The position numbers and the translations under genes are program-made. Below are positions 61,717 through 64,000 of a stretch of DNA of 64,000 nucleotides, in pieces. Each line of letters opens with the position of its first letter. Within the stretch, counting starts at the first letter, position 1. The stretch comes from an uncultured Opitutia bacterium (GTDB taxonomy: Bacteria > Verrucomicrobiota > Verrucomicrobiia > Opitutales > UBA953): positions 1-64,000 of the forward strand of contig CAIOAN010000008.1 in NCBI GenBank assembly GCA_903855995.1, given 5' to 3'. The notes below the pieces were generated by a model. That model did no database searches. It had not been told where the DNA came from and was given only the letters and a program-made list of their open reading frames with translations.

Positions 61717-62261
61717 CGCGACAGGAAGTCGGCCAATCTCCTGACGAGGTTTTTGACGTGGTCGACAGCCAGGACCAGGTTATCGGATCGGCCTATCGAC
61801 GCGACATCCATCGACAGCGCTTGCTCCATCGCGCGGTCCACATCTTCTGGCTTCGGGCCGACGGCCAACTTTGCCTGCAACGTCGCTCCTTCGCTAAAGA
61901 TAACTGTCCAGGATTATTGAGCTCCTCGTGTGCAGGACACGTTGACACCGGCGAAGACTACCTGACCGCCGCCATCAGGGAGTTACGAGAAGAACTGGGT
62001 GCTCATTCCAAACCTGTCGGCTTACAAGAAATCGACTATGCCCCGCAGCACGCCGAACTCGGACATGAATTCGTTCGTTCGTATCTTCTCCGCGGAGATT
62101 ACTCGGTGGCGCTTGCCCATGATGAGGTCGATTCGCTCCTCTGGCGGACTCCCGCGGAAGTGCTGGATTGGTCCGAACGGTCGCCGGCGATTTTCGCCAT
62201 GCCGCTGATACACCTCCTGCGACGTAAGGGTGTTCGCCTCGCCCTAGGCCTACCCGCATAA
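61713..62261 (+). CDS. Nudix hydrolase (YfcD-like)
   Basis: This 182-residue enzyme has a complete Nudix box, G-H-V-D-T-G-E-D followed by AAIRELREELGA (about residues 90-111), which binds the metal and cleaves X-linked nucleoside diphosphates. The flanking VFDVVDSQDQVIG and HRAVHIFWL pieces match the YfcD/IPP-isomerase-like Nudix subgroup. The substrate is unknown. The start at 61713 overlaps the YgjP stop as ATGA; the longer frame to 61653 is less likely. Confidence 0.87.
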   Translation: MTRQEVGQSPDEVFDVVDSQDQVIGSAYRRDIHRQRLLHRAVHIFWLRADGQLCLQRRSFAKDNCPGLLSSSCAGHVDTGEDYLTAAIRELREELGAHSKPVGLQEIDYAPQHAELGHEFVRSYLLRGDYSVALAHDEVDSLLWRTPAEVLDWSERSPAIFAMPLIHLLRRKGVRLALGLPA

Positions 62262-62300
62262 GTATTGAACTAAGGGCTGGGGGGTGCGATACAGGGAACC

Positions 62301-62951
62301 GTGCCGGACGACCCCAAAGCATTCCCTGAAGCCCCCGCTGAGGTGCCCTGGTACCACTGGGTCTGGGTCGTACCCGTTGCCCTCGGCCTTCGGCTCTGGC
62401 TCGCAACCCTCAGGGTAAGCACGAATATTCCCAAGGCTGATGACTCCGATGGCCCTGTGGTTATTCTCCTTTGGCACGACAAGCTATTCGTCTCTTCACT
62501 GATCGCCAACCGACACTTCAGTCGGCCCATCACCGCCTTGATTAGCACCAGCAAAGACGGCGCCTGGCTAGTCGCTTTCTTCCGCGTCATGGGGCTGACC
62601 GCTGTGCGCGGATCCTCCAATCGACGCGGGGCCGCCGCCCTCATCGCCCTTACCCGACGCATGCGAGCCGGGAGTCATGCCGGCATCACCCCCGACGGAC
62701 CGAAAGGCCCCGCTCGCAAATTCAAAACCGGGGCGATCTCATTAGCCCGGCTGACTGGCCGGCCCTTCGTCACCATGGGCTTACGCTATCACCATTGCTG
62801 GCGACTTCGGAGCTGGGATCAATTTGCTTTGCCACTGCCTTTTTCGAGGGTGGACGCGATTTTCACAACGGAAGCCACGCCGGCAGAAAACGAAAGCGAC
62901 GAGGCGATTGCGGCCAGGCTGGAAGAACGCCTCAACGCTGGCTCGGTCTGA
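62301..62951 (+). CDS. DUF374 lysophospholipid acyltransferase-like protein
   Basis: This 216-residue protein has an N-terminal hydrophobic helix (about 17-36) and the DUF374 pattern. It shows LLWHDKLF in place of the acyltransferase H-x-x-x-x-D, ISTSKDGAWLVAFF near 81, VRGSSNRRGA near 100 and TPDGPKGPARKFKTG near 128. Family members resemble lipid A biosynthesis and glycerophosphate acyltransferases and are placed at the inner membrane. The start is a GTG at 62301. It is 39 bases after the Nudix gene and convergent with riboflavin synthase. Confidence 0.82.
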   Translation: MPDDPKAFPEAPAEVPWYHWVWVVPVALGLRLWLATLRVSTNIPKADDSDGPVVILLWHDKLFVSSLIANRHFSRPITALISTSKDGAWLVAFFRVMGLTAVRGSSNRRGAAALIALTRRMRAGSHAGITPDGPKGPARKFKTGAISLARLTGRPFVTMGLRYHHCWRLRSWDQFALPLPFSRVDAIFTTEATPAENESDEAIAARLEERLNAGSV

Positions 62952-62954
62952 ACG

Positions 62955-63545
62955 TCAGGATCGGGCGAGCAGTTTTTCGGCGTACTTGGCCAGCAAATCG
63001 GACTCCAGATTGATTCGATCGCCTGGCTTACGCTCCTTTAAATTAGTGACCGCGAGGGTGTGGGGGATGATCCAAATCCGGAAACCGCCGGGAATTAAGT
63101 CAGCTACCGTCAGCGACATGCCATCGACAGTCACGCAGCCCTTGCGAACGACATAACGGAGAAACGCTGGCGCGGCAGAAATATCCAGCCGCCAATCCGC
63201 CCCATCTTGAGCGAAGAAGAGCAGGGTGCCGCAGCCGTCAATATGACCCGTCACAAAGTGCCCGCCCAGACGGTCGGTAGGGAGTAAACTCGGCTCGACG
63301 TTAACCAATGCACCAGGGCCGAGGTCGCCAAGATTTGTCTGACGAAGGGTCTCTTCCAGCAGATCAAAGCTGGCCGATTCCCCAGCCGGATCCACGACCG
63401 TCAGGCAGCACCCGTTGGTGGCGATGCTATCGCCTGGGCGCGCGGTTAGGAAAAGGGGATGGGATAGGGTCAAACGAGCACCGCCTTGAGGGCGTGGCGA
63501 CAAGCCTACCACCTGAGCGGCACCATGGACAAGTCCCGTGAACAT
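62955..63545 (-). CDS. ribE: Riboflavin synthase, alpha subunit
   Basis: This 196-residue enzyme converts two 6,7-dimethyl-8-ribityllumazine molecules into riboflavin. It has the invariant MFTGLV start and two lumazine-binding repeats; the first contains NGCCLTV near residue 45 and GGHFVTGHIDG near 94, and the second VTVDGMSLTV near 137. Length is normal. No other rib genes are adjacent, and no FMN riboswitch is visible in the short gap upstream; the terminator of tatA lies there instead. Confidence 0.95.
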   Translation of the reverse strand: MFTGLVHGAAQVVGLSPRPQGGARLTLSHPLFLTARPGDSIATNGCCLTVVDPAGESASFDLLEETLRQTNLGDLGPGALVNVEPSLLPTDRLGGHFVTGHIDGCGTLLFFAQDGADWRLDISAAPAFLRYVVRKGCVTVDGMSLTVADLIPGGFRIWIIPHTLAVTNLKERKPGDRINLESDLLAKYAEKLLARS

Positions 63546-63551
63546 GTGACA

Positions 63552-63576
63552 ATAAAAAGGGGCCTTTTCAGGCCCC
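63552..63576 (-). terminator. Rho-independent terminator after tatA
   Basis: On the minus strand GGGGCCT (plus 63570-63576) pairs with AGGCCCC (63559-63565) around a GAAA loop, followed by TTTTTATT. This is a textbook terminator 8 bases after the tatA stop, separating it from ribE. Confidence 0.93.
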
Positions 63577-63583
63577 GAAGGTT

Positions 63584-63880
63584 TTAGTTCTGTTTGCCGT
63601 CCTGGGCGCGCTTAGCGCGTTCTTCGGCCTCAATCTTGGCCCGAACCGCAGCACGTTCTTCTTCTTCAATTTGCTTCTTTCGATACTGCTTACGCTCATC
63701 TTCCTCGGCAGCGGAACGAATCTCGGTTTCGACCTCTTCCGAGGCCTTTTTGAATTCGCGCTTAGCCCTACCGAGGCCGCGGGCGAGCTCGGGGATCTTC
63801 GAGCCACCGAACAAAAGGAGAGCTACGGCGAGGATAGCCCAGAAAACTGGGCCGTCGAGCATGGCAAGGGGGAGGTTCAT
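63584..63880 (-). CDS. tatA: Twin-arginine translocase subunit TatA/E-like
   Basis: This 98-residue protein has one N-terminal transmembrane helix (about 9-25), the hinge F-G-G-S-K-I-P-E-L and an amphipathic helix ([14 protein letters not shown]), the canonical TatA layout. A long charged Glu/Lys/Arg tail (about 50-98) is probably helical. It would form the protein-conducting element of the Tat pathway. The start at 63880 opens the helix; the longer frame to 63976 adds an unrelated hydrophilic stretch. TatC is not in the window. A strong terminator follows. Confidence 0.9.
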   Translation of the reverse strand: MNLPLAMLDGPVFWAILAVALLLFGGSKIPELARGLGRAKREFKKASEEVETEIRSAAEEDERKQYRKKQIEEEERAAVRAKIEAEERAKRAQDGKQN

Positions 63881-64000
63881 AGTCGGATTGCGGTTGCTGG
63901 GATTGGCTGAGTAGTGAACATTTCCAGAAGTTTCGGCTATGTCAACCCATGTCTCCCATCGCGATGTTTGGTACACTGGACACGTCCAAGGGGTCGGTTT

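Noticed and set aside
63546-63583. Possible FMN riboswitch upstream of riboflavin synthase
   Set aside because: The gap is only 38 bases and is filled by the tatA terminator hairpin; no RFN consensus is present.
1-64000. CRISPR array, insertion sequence or prophage
   Set aside because: No spaced direct repeats, transposase, integrase or structural phage gene was seen on either strand.

Overview
The window (GC-rich, roughly 60 % by eye) looks like chromosomal DNA of a diderm bacterium of the PVC group, most likely Verrucomicrobiota (Opitutae-like). This is inferred from three secreted formylglycine sulfatases, a large secreted PVC-type dehydrogenase/cytochrome c protein, Gfo/Idh and sugar-isomerase genes, a DUF5069 protein, an Mla lipid-transport operon and an LpxR-type outer-membrane protein. 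I see no insertion sequence, prophage, integrase, CRISPR array or plasmid gene. Most of the window is dense core genome with short gaps and many 4-base ATGA overlaps.

Layout. 1-0.6 kb: end of a Sel1-repeat protein, a 348-base gap and a tRNA-Ile2(CAU). 0.6-7.2 kb: a sulfatase divergent from the PVC dehydrogenase/cytochrome c gene, then a DUF3293 protein, a double-thioredoxin protein and an aspartic-protease-like protein with two DTG motifs. 7.5-12.2 kb: four co-directional carbohydrate genes (Gfo/Idh, TIM-barrel isomerase, cupin phosphomannose-isomerase-like, mutarotase-like). 12.3-18.4 kb: glutaredoxin, a second sulfatase, then a minus-strand run of a YHYH protein, a third sulfatase, a PEBP protein and HupE; three of these secreted proteins carry matching Gly/Lys/Pro-rich segments. 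18.4-26.3 kb: truA, ruvX, a MoeB-rhodanese fusion, a Pal-like lipoprotein, a domain-shuffled DsbD, an unknown possibly ATP-grasp-like protein and prfB. 26.5-29.6 kb: a VOC protein and a two-repeat M16 peptidase.

29.6-40.1 kb concerns the outer membrane and respiration. An eight-gene minus-strand run reads mlaE-mlaF-mlaD-pqiC-like-DUF5069-degenerate SpoU-unknown-MFS. Divergent from it is lpxR-like, ppx/gppA-like, SCO-like and a His-rich protein. 40.1-48.7 kb is an amino-sugar run downstream of valS: nagB, a ROK-like kinase, a PIG-L deacetylase, a nucleotidyltransferase, a NahK-like kinase and a sugar-nucleotide epimerase. Together these could take GlcNAc both to fructose-6-P and to UDP-HexNAc, without NagA.

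48.8-54.6 kb: SRP RNA inside a long inverted repeat, then the complete 2-oxoglutarate dehydrogenase operon (sucA-sucB-lpd) with a pseudoknot-capable RNA between sucA and sucB. 54.7-64 kb: a SNF2 helicase, rimO, rsmA, trpC, mazG, a YgjP-like metalloprotein, a Nudix hydrolase, a DUF374 acyltransferase, riboflavin synthase and tatA. No single locus is clearly a new defence or mobile system. The most interesting leads are the Gly/Lys-tailed secreted trio, the NagA-less amino-sugar operon, the sucA-sucB RNA structure and the unusual architectures of the DsbD-like and two-DTG proteins.
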